From Nocardioides daphniae (GTDB lineage: Bacteria; Actinomycetota; Actinomycetes; Propionibacteriales; Nocardioidaceae), in NCBI RefSeq assembly GCF_004777465.1, contig NZ_CP038462.1, positions 1,364,001 through 1,428,000 of the forward strand: a stretch of 64,000 nucleotides of DNA, in the 5' to 3' direction. A program made the translations under genes and the position numbers. The notes below the pieces were generated by a model, which worked only from the letters and a program-made list of their open reading frames with translations, made no database searches and was not told the DNA's origin. Below, piece after piece: positions 19,533-30,221 of the stretch. Position 1 is the stretch's first letter; each line of letters starts with the position of its first letter.

Positions 19533-19666
19533 GTGACCACCTCCTGACCTGCTGCCCCGGCCCGGGGCGTACGAGGCGCACGCTAGCGGACCGCGGCGAC
19601 CCTCCCGGGCCACCGTGCGGGCGGCAAGACGCCGCCGCGCGTCCCCGCCTCAGACCGTGACGTGGC

Positions 19667-20561
19667 TCAGACCGTGAGGTGGGTGACCTCGCCCTCGATC
19701 GGTCGGCGCTGCCCGACCAGCTCGACGACCAGCATCGCGGCGAGCACCAGGGCGCCGCCGACGAGCAGCCGGGAGGTGAGCGACTCACCGCCCAGGGCGA
19801 CCGCGAAGGCAGCCGCGAAGACCGGCTCCATGCTCATGATGATGGCGCAGCGCGTGGGTGGCAGGTGGGCCTGGGCCCAGGTCTGGACGAAGAGCGCGGC
19901 GGCGCCGGCGACCAGCGCCATGTAGAGCATCGAGGTCCAGTCCTGCGTGGTCGAGGGCAGCACGATGCCGTCGGGCACGGTGGCCACGAAGCAGACCACG
20001 GTGATCACCATCAGCTGGACGATCGACATCCCCATGGCCTGCTCCGGGCGCGACCAGGCGCCGAGCCCGACGATGTGCAGGGCGTAGAGGGCGGCCGCCA
20101 CCAGGGTGAGGGACTCGCCGTAGCCGAGCGCGAACTCACCCCGCATCGTCAGCACCCACAGGCCGGCTGTCGCCATCGCCACCGCGAGCCAGGTGACCGC
20201 AGTGATCCGGTGTGCGCAGCAGCAGGGCCGCGAAGATGGGCGTGAGCACGACGTACATGCCGGTCACGAAGCCGCTGACGCTCGCGGCGGTGTGCGCCAG
20301 TCCGGCGGTCTGCAGGATCTGGGCGACCCCGTAGAGGAGGCCCAGGACGAGGGCGTGCCGCCGCGACTCGCGCGACAGCCTGCCGAGCGCGCGCGGCGCG
20401 ACCAGCACCATGGCCAGGCTCGCGATCGCGAAGCGCACGGCCAGGAAGTCGAGGGTGGGGACCCGGTCGAGCAGGTCCTTGATCAGGTAGAAGGTCGACC
20501 CCCACGAGGCCGTCATCGCGACCAGGGCCAGGGTCGCGACGAGGGTTCCGCGACGGCTCAT
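19667..20561 (-). CDS. EamA/DMT-family transporter, frame broken
   Basis: Ten-helix drug/metabolite exporter of about 298 aa with two EamA repeats (TASWGSTFYLIKDLLDRVP near the start; second repeat from SLTLVAAALYALHIVGLG). One extra G at 20207-20210 breaks LLLRTP from ITAVTWLAVAMATAGLW. Substrate unknown. Its start overlaps the stop of the endonuclease IV gene (ATGA). A 17-bp direct repeat (19649-19682) covers its last codons. Confidence 0.8.
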
Positions 20562-21471
20562 GCGTGCGCAGCCTCGCGCAGCGCCTTGAGCAGCGGGATG
20601 TCGGCGTTGCCCTCGTCGCGCGAGCCGGGCGTCTCAAGGATGAAGGGCACGCCCTCCATGGCCGGGTGGGCGAAGAGCTCGCTGAACGCGCCCGTGCCGA
20701 TGTGGCCCTCGCCGATGCGCTGGTGGCGGTCCTTGAAGGCGCCGCGGACGTCCATCGAGTCGTTGGCGTGCACCAGGCGCAGGCGTCCGGCGCCGCCGAT
20801 CTCGACGATCCGGTCGACGGTGGCGGTCGCCCCGCCCTCCTCGTCGAGCGGTGCCCCGGCGGCGAAGACGTGGCAGGTGTCGAGGCAGATGCCGGCCCGC
20901 GGGTGGTCGTCCACGGCAGCGAGGTAGGGGGCGAGGTCCTCGACCCCGGCACACAGGCTGCGGCCCTGGCGGCCGTCGGCTCCAGCAGCAGCCACGGGGC
21001 GTCCTCGTCCCCGAGCGCCTCGAGGATCGGCAGCAGGCCGTCGCGCACCTGGCGCATGGCCGCTGCGTACCGCTCCTCGCTGTCGGTGGGGTCGACGAAG
21101 GAGCCGGTGTGGACGACGACGCCCTCGGCGCCGATCTCGGCGGCCCGGCGCAGGTTGTGGGCGAGGATCGCGACCGACTTCTCGTACGTCGCGGGCGTGG
21201 GGGAGCCGAGGTTCACCAGGTAGGGCGCGTGCACGAAGACGCGCATGCCGCGCTCGGCGGTGGCGTCGCGGAAGGCCGCGTCGACCCGCGGGTCGCCGGC
21301 CGAGTGGGCCCAGCCGCGCGGGTTGCCGAGGAAGACCTGGATCGTCTCCGCGCCCAGCTCGTCGGCGCTGGCCAGGGCGCCGGCGACCAGGCCCTTGCCG
21401 ACCTGGACGTGGGTGCCGACGGGGTTGCGGAGGGCGGACTCGTCACGGGTGAGGGGGGAGGACTGCTGCAC
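20558..21471 (-). CDS. nfo: Endonuclease IV (deoxyribonuclease IV), frame broken
   Basis: Cuts 5' to abasic sites in base-excision repair with three zinc ions. Zinc and active-site segments: GTHVQVGKGLVAG, VHAPYLVNLGSP, VVHTGSFVDP, LDTCHVFAAG, RLVHANDSMD, GEGHIGTGAF, ILETPGSRDE. One base is missing near 20970-20974 (LLLEPTA then GQGRSLCAGVEDL). About 304 aa. GTG 21469-21471 is preceded at 6 nt by TAGAGT (complement of 21478-21483), consistent with a leaderless message. Confidence 0.88.
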
Positions 21472-21540
21472 CGGACAACTCTAGGGCGGGGTCACGGTCA
21501 GGGCTCAGGGTGGGCCGCCCCAGCCCGGGCGAGGACCGGA

Positions 21541-23624
<2,084 letters not shown>

Positions 23625-23776
23625 GATCGTGACCTCCGGGGACGGGGAACTCGGGCTGGCACGGTCGGCGACGCCTGGGCAGGGCCGGCCGTGGGGCAAT
23701 CGTAGTGATCGGCCCCTGAATCGCGGCGCCCGCTGTCCAGTTCCGGCGTGGCGCGCCGGAGTGGCACGATGGCCCC

Positions 23777-24148
23777 ATGAACGACGGACCCCTCGCCTCG
23801 GCAGACCTCGACGCCCTCGTCCCCGCATGGATCGACTGGGCAGGTGCGGCCGCCCAGCTGGGCGTCTCGGTGGGGCGGGTGCGCACGATGATCCGTGAGC
23901 ACGAGCTCGCCGCTGCGGTGCCGCGTCCCGGCGCCGGGCAGCAGGTCCCGGCCGACTTCCTCCAGGACGGCGAGGTCGTGAAGGGACTCCCCGGCCTGCT
24001 GACCGTGCTGCACGACGGCGGCTACGACGACCGCGAGTGCATCGCCTGGCTCTTCACGGACCTCGACCTGCCCGGCCGCCCGATCGACGCGCTGCGTGAG
24101 AACCGCGGCTCTGAGGTCAAGCGCCGGGCCCAGTCGATGGCCTTCTGA
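23777..24148 (+). CDS. Rv2175c-like DNA-binding protein
   Basis: 123-aa winged-helix protein: helix-turn-helix WIDWAGAAAQLGVSVGRVRT at residues 18-37, then a compact C-terminal domain (GLLTVLHDGGYDDRECIAWL). In M. tuberculosis this protein is phosphorylated by PknL and loses DNA binding. Here the N-terminus (MNDGPLASADLD) has no threonine at the position known there; the first Thr is in RVRTMIREHE. A -10-like CACGAT (23765-23770) ends 6 nt before the ATG. Confidence 0.82.
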   Translation: MNDGPLASADLDALVPAWIDWAGAAAQLGVSVGRVRTMIREHELAAAVPRPGAGQQVPADFLQDGEVVKGLPGLLTVLHDGGYDDRECIAWLFTDLDLPGRPIDALRENRGSEVKRRAQSMAF

Positions 24149-24150
24149 CC

Positions 24151-24624
24151 GTGCTGCGCCGCTCCCCGTGGGCCCTGCTGGCGGGGCTCGCCCTAGTCCT
24201 GGCGCTGTGGTGGTTCCAGCCCGGCGGCGAGCCGGACTCCTCGTCGCGGCCCACCCCGGGAGCCTCGGCGCCCTCATCGGGGCTGCCCACCGGCCCCTCG
24301 ACCTTCGGCCCTGTCCAGCCCGGGGCGGGAGAGGACGAGGACGGCCTGCCGACCGTGCGGGCCGCCGAGCTGCCGCGGGAGGCCCGGCGGGTCCTCGACC
24401 TCATCGACGCCGGCGGTCCCTTCGCCCATCCCGACAAGGACGGATCGCGCTTCGGCAACTTCGAGGGGCGGCTGCCGGCCCGGCCCCGCGGCTACTACCG
24501 GGAGTACACCGTGCCGACGCCGGGGATCGACCACCGCGGCGCCCGCCGGATCGTGACCGGCCAGGCCGGTCAGCGTTACTGGACCGCCGACCACTACGAG
24601 AGCTTCGCGAGGATCCTGCGATGA
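24151..24624 (+). CDS. Secreted barnase/RNase Sa-type ribonuclease
   Basis: 157 aa from GTG 24151. One N-terminal hydrophobic segment (SPWALLAGLALVLALWWF) acts as a signal peptide or anchor; then a Pro/Ser linker; then the N1/T1 RNase fold. The active site is complete: Glu in FGNFEGRLPARPRGYYREY, Arg in RGARRIVTG, His in YWTADHYESF. Predicted guanyl-specific endoribonuclease. The barstar gene overlaps its stop by 4 nt, protecting the cell before export. Confidence 0.85.
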   Translation: MLRRSPWALLAGLALVLALWWFQPGGEPDSSSRPTPGASAPSSGLPTGPSTFGPVQPGAGEDEDGLPTVRAAELPREARRVLDLIDAGGPFAHPDKDGSRFGNFEGRLPARPRGYYREYTVPTPGIDHRGARRIVTGQAGQRYWTADHYESFARILR

Positions 24625-25043
24625 GTGGCCTGGCGCCCCTGCTCGCCCGGCGCCACCCCGCAGGCGTCTACCGCTGGGAGGCGGCGTACGACGTCGACCA
24701 GGTCGCCAGTGTCGTGCACGCCGCGCACTGGTCGTTCCACCACGTCGACGGCGTGGCGGCAGCCACGAAGCGCGAGCTCCTGGCCGCGCTGGGGGTCGCG
24801 CTGGAGTTCCCGGCGACCTACGGGCAGAACCTCGACGCGCTCGCCGACCTGCTCGACGACCTCGCCGGGCCCACGCTCCTGCTCTGGGACGAATGGGGCC
24901 TGCTGGCCCGCGAGGACGAGCGCACGTTCGCCACCCTGCTGCAGATCTTCTCCGAGCGTGCCGACGACGCCGTGCGCCCACCCTTCGCCGTGCTGCTGCG
25001 CGGCGCGGGCCCCGAGGTCGTCGGGCTCGGGCTGCTGGACTGA
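24621..25043 (+). CDS. Barstar-family ribonuclease inhibitor
   Basis: 140 aa, cytoplasmic. The barstar core is clear: strand FHHVDGVAAATKRELLAALG, then EFPATYGQNLDALADLLDDL, with the acidic/Trp surface LLWDEWGLLAREDERTF that should plug the RNase active site. Starts at ATG 24621 in an ATGA overlap with the RNase gene, so toxin and inhibitor are translated together. Immunity role inferred from family and pairing. Confidence 0.87.
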   Translation: MSGLAPLLARRHPAGVYRWEAAYDVDQVASVVHAAHWSFHHVDGVAAATKRELLAALGVALEFPATYGQNLDALADLLDDLAGPTLLLWDEWGLLAREDERTFATLLQIFSERADDAVRPPFAVLLRGAGPEVVGLGLLD

Positions 25044-25059
25044 GCAGCCGGCAGCCGCC

Positions 25060-26142
25060 TCAGAGCACGCGCTGGGTGGCGAGCGCTGCCAGCGTACGCA
25101 GCGTGGCCGTCGCGCCCGGGTCGAAGCCGGCCGCGTCGAGCCGGGCCACGGCGCGGTCCGACAGGTCGGTGATCATCTGCTCGACCGCCGCGTGGGCCCC
25201 CGAGCCCTCGATCAGCGTGCGCAGCTCCTCCACCCGGGCCTCGTCCAGCGGCGAGCCGAGCGCCGCGTCGAGGGTGGCCGCCCCGGCCTCGTCGGCCCCG
25301 TCCAGGGCCAGGGCCACGAGCACGGTGCGCTTGCCCTCGACCAGGTCGTCGCCGGCAGGCTTGCCGGTGGTGGCCGGGTCGCCGAAGACGCCGAGGAGGT
25401 CGTCGCGCAGCTGGAACGCCTCACCCAGCGGCAGGCCGAACTCGGTGAGCTGGTCGAGCTGCTGCTCGCTCGCCCCGGCCAACGCGGCCCCGATGTGCAG
25501 CGGACGCTCGATCGAGTACTTGGCCGACTTGTAGCGCAGCACCGTCATCGCGGTCTCGACGTCGGCGTGGGCACGTGCCTGCACCGACACGTCGAGGAAC
25601 TGTCCCGCGATCACCTCGGTACGGCAGAGCGCGAAGACCTCCAGGGCCGGAGCCACGCGCTCGAAGGGGAGGCCGCAGCGACGCAGCAGCTCACCGGACC
25701 AGGCCAGCAGCAGGTCGCCCAGCAGGATCGCCGCCGCGGCGCCGTACTGCTCGGCGTTGCCCCGCCAGCCGGCCGCCACGTGCTCGGCCTCCAGCGCCTT
25801 GTGGGTCGCGGGGCGACCGCGACGGGTGTCGGAGGCGTCCATCAGGTCGTCGTGGACCAGGGCGCTGGCCTGGAGCAGCTCCATCGCGGCGCAGGCACGC
25901 AGCAGGGCGCGCTCGTCCTCGACCTCGGGACGGACCGCGCGGTAGCCCCACCAGCAGAAGGCGGCCCGGAAGCGCTTGCCGCCGTCGAGGGCGGTCCGGG
26001 CCTCCGTGAGCAGACGGGTGGCGTCGGGGCCGAGCGGCGCCAGGCGCGCCTCCTGCTCGTCGAGGAACTCGTCCAACGTGGTCTGGAGGGCGGTGCGGAA
26101 CGCCGCGGCGTCCCACTCGGCAGGCTGGGTCGGCGCGGGCAC
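25060..26142 (-). CDS. idsA: Polyprenyl diphosphate synthase (IdsA/GGPP-synthase type)
   Basis: Chain-elongates isoprenyl diphosphates with IPP. 360 aa. First Asp-rich motif ALVHDDLMDASDTRRGRPA; second FQLRDDLLGVFGDPATTGKP (DDxxG form common in actinobacterial IdsA); GKR of DGGKRFRAAF near residue 48. Start GTG 26140-26142 preceded at 7 nt by TAGGCT (complement of 26150-26155). Ortholog of Rv2173 by position. Product length (C20 or longer) cannot be fixed from sequence; the CrtI-like gene two genes away hints at a C20 product. Confidence 0.85.
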   Translation of the reverse strand: MPAPTQPAEWDAAAFRTALQTTLDEFLDEQEARLAPLGPDATRLLTEARTALDGGKRFRAAFCWWGYRAVRPEVEDERALLRACAAMELLQASALVHDDLMDASDTRRGRPATHKALEAEHVAAGWRGNAEQYGAAAAILLGDLLLAWSGELLRRCGLPFERVAPALEVFALCRTEVIAGQFLDVSVQARAHADVETAMTVLRYKSAKYSIERPLHIGAALAGASEQQLDQLTEFGLPLGEAFQLRDDLLGVFGDPATTGKPAGDDLVEGKRTVLVALALDGADEAGAATLDAALGSPLDEARVEELRTLIEGSGAHAAVEQMITDLSDRAVARLDAAGFDPGATATLRTLAALATQRVL

Positions 26143-26209
26143 GGCCCCGAGCCTAGCCACCCGGGCGAGGGTCGTCCCACCTGCGTCAGGTCTGGCTACG
26201 CTGGCCGGC

Positions 26210-26812
26210 ATGCAGAGGACTGTCACCGTCACCGGCATCGGCGCCGCCTCCGCGGTCCCCGACCGGGCCGTCGTCCGGGTCGCCGTGAGCCACCGTGCCG
26301 CCGGCGTCGCCGAGGCGGTCGCCGGGCTGGACCCGGCCGGGCGCGCGGTCAGCGAGGTCGTCCGCGCCCACACCGAGCCCGGGCAGGTCGCGACCACCGG
26401 CGTGCAGGTCTGGCCGCACCACGACCAGCAGGGGCGCCCCGACGGCTTCGAGGCCAGCCACCAGACGCGCATCGTCTGCGACGACCTCGCCTCGGCCTCG
26501 GCCCTCCTATCCGCGCTCGCCGAGCGTGTCGGCGACGCCCTTCGGGTCGACGCGGTCGCACTGGAGGTCGGTGACCCCTCCGAGGCGGTGGCCAGGGCGC
26601 GCGAGCTGGCGTTCGCCGATGCCCGGGCGCGGGCCGAGCACCTCGCCGGGCTCGGAGGCGCGGCGTTGGGTGACCTGGTGGCCATCCAGGAGGGACAGGC
26701 GGGCCCCGGTCAGGAGGGCGCGCAGTACGCTCGGGCCGCGGCCCAGGTCAGCCTCGAGCCCGGCGAGCAGGAGGTCCGGGTGCAGGTCAGCGGCACCTGG
26801 CAGCTGGTCTGA
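26210..26812 (+). CDS. SIMPL-domain (DUF541) protein
   Basis: 200 aa. One SIMPL domain across the whole chain: TVTVTGIGAASAVPDRAVVR start, VATTGVQVWPHHDQQGRPDG, and a repeat ending VSLEPGEQEVRVQVSGTWQL. Most relatives are periplasmic; no signal peptide is seen here, so it appears cytoplasmic. ATG 26210 follows TACGCT (26197-26202) by 7 nt, another leaderless-type start. Function unknown. Confidence 0.8.
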   Translation: MQRTVTVTGIGAASAVPDRAVVRVAVSHRAAGVAEAVAGLDPAGRAVSEVVRAHTEPGQVATTGVQVWPHHDQQGRPDGFEASHQTRIVCDDLASASALLSALAERVGDALRVDAVALEVGDPSEAVARARELAFADARARAEHLAGLGGAALGDLVAIQEGQAGPGQEGAQYARAAAQVSLEPGEQEVRVQVSGTWQLV

Positions 26813-26841
26813 GGGTCTGGGACCGGTCGGCTTCCGCGCCG

Positions 26842-28158
26842 TCAGGCCGGGCCGATCGCCTGCGCCACCAGCGAGCCGGAGAGGCCGGTGAAGGGCAGGC
26901 CCGCTCCCGGGGTCGCATGGGCGCCCGCGGCGTAGAGGCCGGCGACGGGCGTGGTGGGGCCGAGCCGACGGCGTACGGTCGCCCGGCCGCGCCACTGCAT
27001 GCCCAGCGGGGAGCCGCCCCACGCCTCGGCGAGGTCGGCGGGGGAGCGCTCCAGGCGGGTGACCACCCGGCCGCGCAGGTCGACGCCGCGACGGGCGAGC
27101 AGCTCGACGACGTCGCCGGTGGCGGGGCCACGGTGCTGGACGGTGAGCACGGCGTGGCCATCGGGGGCCGAGCCGCCGTGGCGCAGGACCAGGGTGGGCT
27201 CGCCGGAGCGGCCGTGCAGCACGGTCTCCCCGGCTGCGGCCACCCACGCGGGCAGCTCGCCCGCGACGCCCAGGTGGGTCAGCGTCGGCAGGGAGGTCGA
27301 CGTCGTACGCCGCACGAGGGGCCGCAGCGCCGGGAAGTGGTGGGGGTCGACGGCGCAGACGACCGCGTCGGCCTCGACGTCGCCGGCGTCGGTGCGCACG
27401 GCCCGCACCCGCCCGTCGGAGACGACCAGGTCGTGCACGGGGGTGGAGGTGCGGACGTCCACCTTGCGGGTGGCCAGGCGCTTCGTCAGCACCGCGGCGA
27501 GGCCGCCCAGGCCGCCCTCGACGGTCCACGCGCCGAACTTCTGCTCGACGTAGGAGACGGTGCCGAGCCACGCCGGCACCCGGGCGAGGTCGTGGCCCTC
27601 GGCGGTGAAGGGGTGGCCGGCGACGAGGGCGAGCCGGTCGTCACCGAAGGCCCGCCGGAAGGTCCGGGCGAGCGTCGTACGGGCCTTGAGCAGGGCCGCG
27701 GCGTCGCGGTGCGCGAGCGCGGGGTCCCACGGGCGCTCGAGGTAGTCCTTGCGCACCCGCTCCCAGACCTCGCCGAGTTCGTCGACGTAGGCGACCCACT
27801 GGCTGCCGAGCCCCGCGCCGAGGGCCTCGAAGGCGTGCTTCTGCGCGGCGCGGGAGCCGCCGGTGAGGGAGAGCGAGGTGCCGTCGGTGAAGCGGTGCTC
27901 GCGGATCACCTCGACGGGGACCAGCTCGACCTCGCGCTCCAGGGGGCGCCCGGACTTGCGGAAGAGGTCACGGACGACGGCGGGCAGCAACGTCGTGGAG
28001 GGGCCGGTGTCGAAGGTGAACTCCTCGTGCGTGAGCTGTCCGAGCGCGCCGCCGAGCGTCGGGGCACGGTCGAGCAGGGTCACCGAGTGGCCGAGCTTGG
28101 CCAGGCGCGCCGCGCCCGCCATGCCACCGAAGCCTCCGCCGACGACCACCACGTGCAT
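26842..28158 (-). CDS. CrtI-like FAD-dependent oxidoreductase (phytoene desaturase family)
   Basis: 438 aa. Rossmann FAD site VVVVGGGFGGMAGAARLAKL at residues 3-22, then ALGQLTHEEFTFDTGPS typical of CrtI, and the C-terminal LYAAGAHATPGAGLPFTGLS. Likely a carotenoid or related isoprenoid desaturase/isomerase; no crtB is present here, so substrate is open. TACCCT (complement of 28165-28170) ends 6 nt before the ATG. Confidence 0.78.
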   Translation of the reverse strand: MHVVVVGGGFGGMAGAARLAKLGHSVTLLDRAPTLGGALGQLTHEEFTFDTGPSTTLLPAVVRDLFRKSGRPLEREVELVPVEVIREHRFTDGTSLSLTGGSRAAQKHAFEALGAGLGSQWVAYVDELGEVWERVRKDYLERPWDPALAHRDAAALLKARTTLARTFRRAFGDDRLALVAGHPFTAEGHDLARVPAWLGTVSYVEQKFGAWTVEGGLGGLAAVLTKRLATRKVDVRTSTPVHDLVVSDGRVRAVRTDAGDVEADAVVCAVDPHHFPALRPLVRRTTSTSLPTLTHLGVAGELPAWVAAAGETVLHGRSGEPTLVLRHGGSAPDGHAVLTVQHRGPATGDVVELLARRGVDLRGRVVTRLERSPADLAEAWGGSPLGMQWRGRATVRRRLGPTTPVAGLYAAGAHATPGAGLPFTGLSGSLVAQAIGPA

Positions 28159-28178
28159 GCGCCGAGGGTAGCGGCGGC

Positions 28179-28532
28179 CTACTCGGCGGCGATGACCCTG
28201 GCCAGCGACTCGGGGTCGCGGCCCACCACGGTGGTCCCGTCGGCCGCGGTCAGGATCGGGCGCTGGATGGTGCGCGGCGAGGCGGCCATCGCCTCGAGCC
28301 ACTCCTGACGGTGGGCGGCGTCCTTGGGCAGGTCGATCCCGGCCTCGCGGGCCTCCTTGGGGCGCGCCAGGTCCCACGGCTCGAGGCCGAGGCGGGTCAC
28401 GACCTCGCCCAGCTCGGCGGCGGTGGGGAGGTCGTCGAGGTAGCGCCGGACGGTGTAGTCGACGCCTGCCTCGTCAAGGGTGCTGAGCGCGGTGCGGCAC
28501 TTGCTGCAGGCCGGGTTGAGCCAGATCTCCAT
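28179..28532 (-). CDS. ArsC/Spx-family thioredoxin-fold protein
   Basis: 117 aa from ATG 28530-28532. Glutaredoxin-type arsenate-reductase fold: EIWLNPACSKCRTALS with a CxxC-like pair (C-S-K-C) at residues 8-11, the conserved RRYLDDLP, and the cis-Pro region TIQRPILTAADGT. No ars genes nearby, so a general thiol-redox role is likelier than arsenic resistance. A longer in-frame start at 28550 overlaps the upstream stop. Confidence 0.78.
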   Translation of the reverse strand: MEIWLNPACSKCRTALSTLDEAGVDYTVRRYLDDLPTAAELGEVVTRLGLEPWDLARPKEAREAGIDLPKDAAHRQEWLEAMAASPRTIQRPILTAADGTTVVGRDPESLARVIAAE

Positions 28533-28546
28533 GGCGTCACTGTGCC

Positions 28547-29020
28547 TCACTCCACGTCGAGCGGCACCGCCCCGGTCATCGTGCGCAGCTCCTCGTACGT
28601 CGTGGAGTAGACCGCGGAGGGATGGCCGGCAGCGGCCCAGACCACGTCGTGGCGCTGCAGCCAGGTGTCGATCCAGGTCGGAACCGGAGCGGGGTGGGCG
28701 AAGGGGGAGACGCCGCCGATCACCTGCCCGGTGTGGGTGCGGACGAAGTCGGGGGTGGCGCGCTCGAGGCGGTCGACGCCCAGGTCGCGTGCCACCTTCG
28801 CCACGTCGACCCGGTGGGCTCCCGAGGTGAGCAGCAGCACGGGGGACCCGTCGGCCGTGAAGAGCAGGCTGTTGGCGATGGCACCGACCTCGCAGCCCAG
28901 CGCCTCGGCCGCGAGCGCTGCGGTGTGCACCGATGCAGGCAGCACCACCACGTCGCCGGTACCGTTGCGGAGGGCATGTTCGGCGCGGAACGCCGCGATC
29001 GACTCGTGCTCACTCGTCAT
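28547..29020 (-). CDS. YbaK/EbsC-family aminoacyl-tRNA deacylase
   Basis: 157 aa. Hydrolyses mischarged tRNA (typically Cys- or Ala-tRNA(Pro)). Family core: AAEALGCEVGAIANSLLFTA, then PVLLLTSGAHRVDVAKVARD, and the glycine-rich TGQVIGGVSPFAHPAP. Exact tRNA substrate not decidable. TAGGGT (complement of 29027-29032) is 6 nt before the ATG; the ArsC-like gene follows on the same message. Confidence 0.82.
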   Translation of the reverse strand: MTSEHESIAAFRAEHALRNGTGDVVVLPASVHTAALAAEALGCEVGAIANSLLFTADGSPVLLLTSGAHRVDVAKVARDLGVDRLERATPDFVRTHTGQVIGGVSPFAHPAPVPTWIDTWLQRHDVVWAAAGHPSAVYSTTYEELRTMTGAVPLDVE

Positions 29021-29107
29021 GCCGGGACCCTAACGCGCGTCACGGCCGGCGTCACGGACGCCGCGACGAGGCGTGTCCGCGCTCGTGCCCCACCCTGGAG
29101 GACCCCC

Positions 29108-29572
29108 ATGACCGAACGACCGGCCTCGGTCGATCACGCGCTGCGCGTGGTGCTCGCCCTGTCCGTCGTGTCATGACTGATCACGCTCCTGACGTGGGTC
29201 TTCCGCAGCGACCTGGTCGTCGCCTGGGCCGAGGGCAACGCCGGTGCGCGCGAGCTCATGCGTGAGGGTGGCATCGAGGCCGTCGAGACCACCTTGTCGG
29301 TGCCCGGCTTCGTGCCGGTGGTGGTGACCTCGTTCGTGGTCCTGCTGATGCTGCTGGGCGTGATGGCGGTCTTCTTCCGTGAGGGCTTCACCTGGGCGCG
29401 GGTCTGCCTGGGCGTGATCGCCGTCTTCGGGATCTTCCTGGCGGTGCTCAGCATCGCCAGCGGCATCCCGACGCTCTTCACGGTGCTCTCGGGCGTGATG
29501 ATCGTGCTCTGCGTCCTGCTCCTCGTCTTCCTGCTGCACCCGAGCACCACGCGCTACTTCCGCGAGGTCTGA
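29108..29572 (+). pseudogene. Small four-TM membrane protein with an in-frame TGA
   Basis: Reads in a single frame for 154 codons except for TGA at 29174-29176 (codon 23), in the middle of the first membrane helix (LRVVLALSVVS, stop, LITLLTWVF). Three further helices follow (VVVTSFVVLLMLLGVMAVFF; VCLGVIAVFGIFLAVLSIA; LFTVLSGVMIVLCVLLLVFL). The start is supported by GGAGG 6 nt before ATG 29108. A TGG-to-TGA change or a base-call error is the simplest reading. No family recognised. Confidence 0.6.
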
Positions 29573-29600
29573 GCCGCCCGGCTCCCGTCCACGACGCGCA

Positions 29601-29637
29601 CGGAGGCCGACCACCCGCACCGGGTGGTCGGCCTCCG
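29601..29637 (+). terminator. Perfect 16-bp hairpin terminator
   Basis: 29601-29616 pairs completely with 29622-29637 (5-nt loop), 28 nt past the stop of the membrane-protein gene and upstream of the SOS-regulated operon. No T run. It isolates the operon below. Confidence 0.7.
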
Positions 29638-29708
29638 TCGTGCTGCCCTGAGCCTGCAGAACTTCGTTGTTGACCAGTTGTCGGTGGCCGGGTGTACCGT
29701 TCTCCTTG

Positions 29709-29726
29709 TTCGAACACGTGTTCGAA
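29709..29726 (+). promoter_or_regulatory. LexA operator (SOS box)
   Basis: TTCGAACACGTGTTCGAA is an 18-bp perfect palindrome containing the mycobacterial/actinobacterial SOS consensus (TCGAAC-N4-GTTCGA). A promoter-like TTGACC (29670-29675) with TGTACC or TACCGT (29693-29700) lies just upstream, so LexA would sit on the transcription start. It controls the operon from 29805 (DUF6504, HEPN protein, dnaE2, ...). Confidence 0.85.
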
Positions 29727-29804
29727 TTGGTCTCGGTGGTGGTGACCTCGACCCCCACCACCGCCGGGGCCAGCCAGGGGTCGTTGACTGCGGAGGAGGA
29801 CGTC

Positions 29805-30200
29805 ATGAGGCGGTACGACGACCCGGTGGAGGTCCGTCGGGGACAGGTGGCCGGGCAGGGGAGCGAGCAGTCGCTCGAGGCGCCCGAGCAGTTCCTGTGG
29901 CACGGACGTGTGTGGAAGGTGCGCAGCGTGGTGGCCCGGTGGGTGGAGACCGGCCCCTGGTGGCAGTCGTCCCGGGCCCGCTCGGTGATCGGGGCGGAGG
30001 TCGGCGAGGCCGACCACCTCCCGCACCAGCGCGACTGGGACGAGCTCGAGGGCGACCTGCTCGCCGAGCGCGAGTTCTGGCGCGTGGAGGCCGGCAGGCC
30101 CGTGGCGCGCGAGCCCCAGGAGGGGCCGACCAGTGGGGTCTTCGACCTCTCCTACGACGCGATCGACGGGCGCTGGCAGCTCGTGGGTTGCCTGGACTGA
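29805..30200 (+). CDS. DUF6504-family protein
   Basis: 131 aa from ATG 29805, with GGAGGAGG 4 nt upstream. Beta-rich: RRYDDPVEVRRGQVAGQGSE, LWHGRVWKVRSVVARWVETG, and a C-terminal VFDLSYDAIDGRWQLVG strand pair. It matches a small actinobacterial family that travels with dnaE2 and Y-family polymerase genes. First gene after the SOS box, so DNA-damage induced by inference. Biochemical role unknown. Confidence 0.75.
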   Translation: MRRYDDPVEVRRGQVAGQGSEQSLEAPEQFLWHGRVWKVRSVVARWVETGPWWQSSRARSVIGAEVGEADHLPHQRDWDELEGDLLAEREFWRVEAGRPVAREPQEGPTSGVFDLSYDAIDGRWQLVGCLD

Positions 30201-30221
30201 CCCGAGATTCGGAGGACGACG

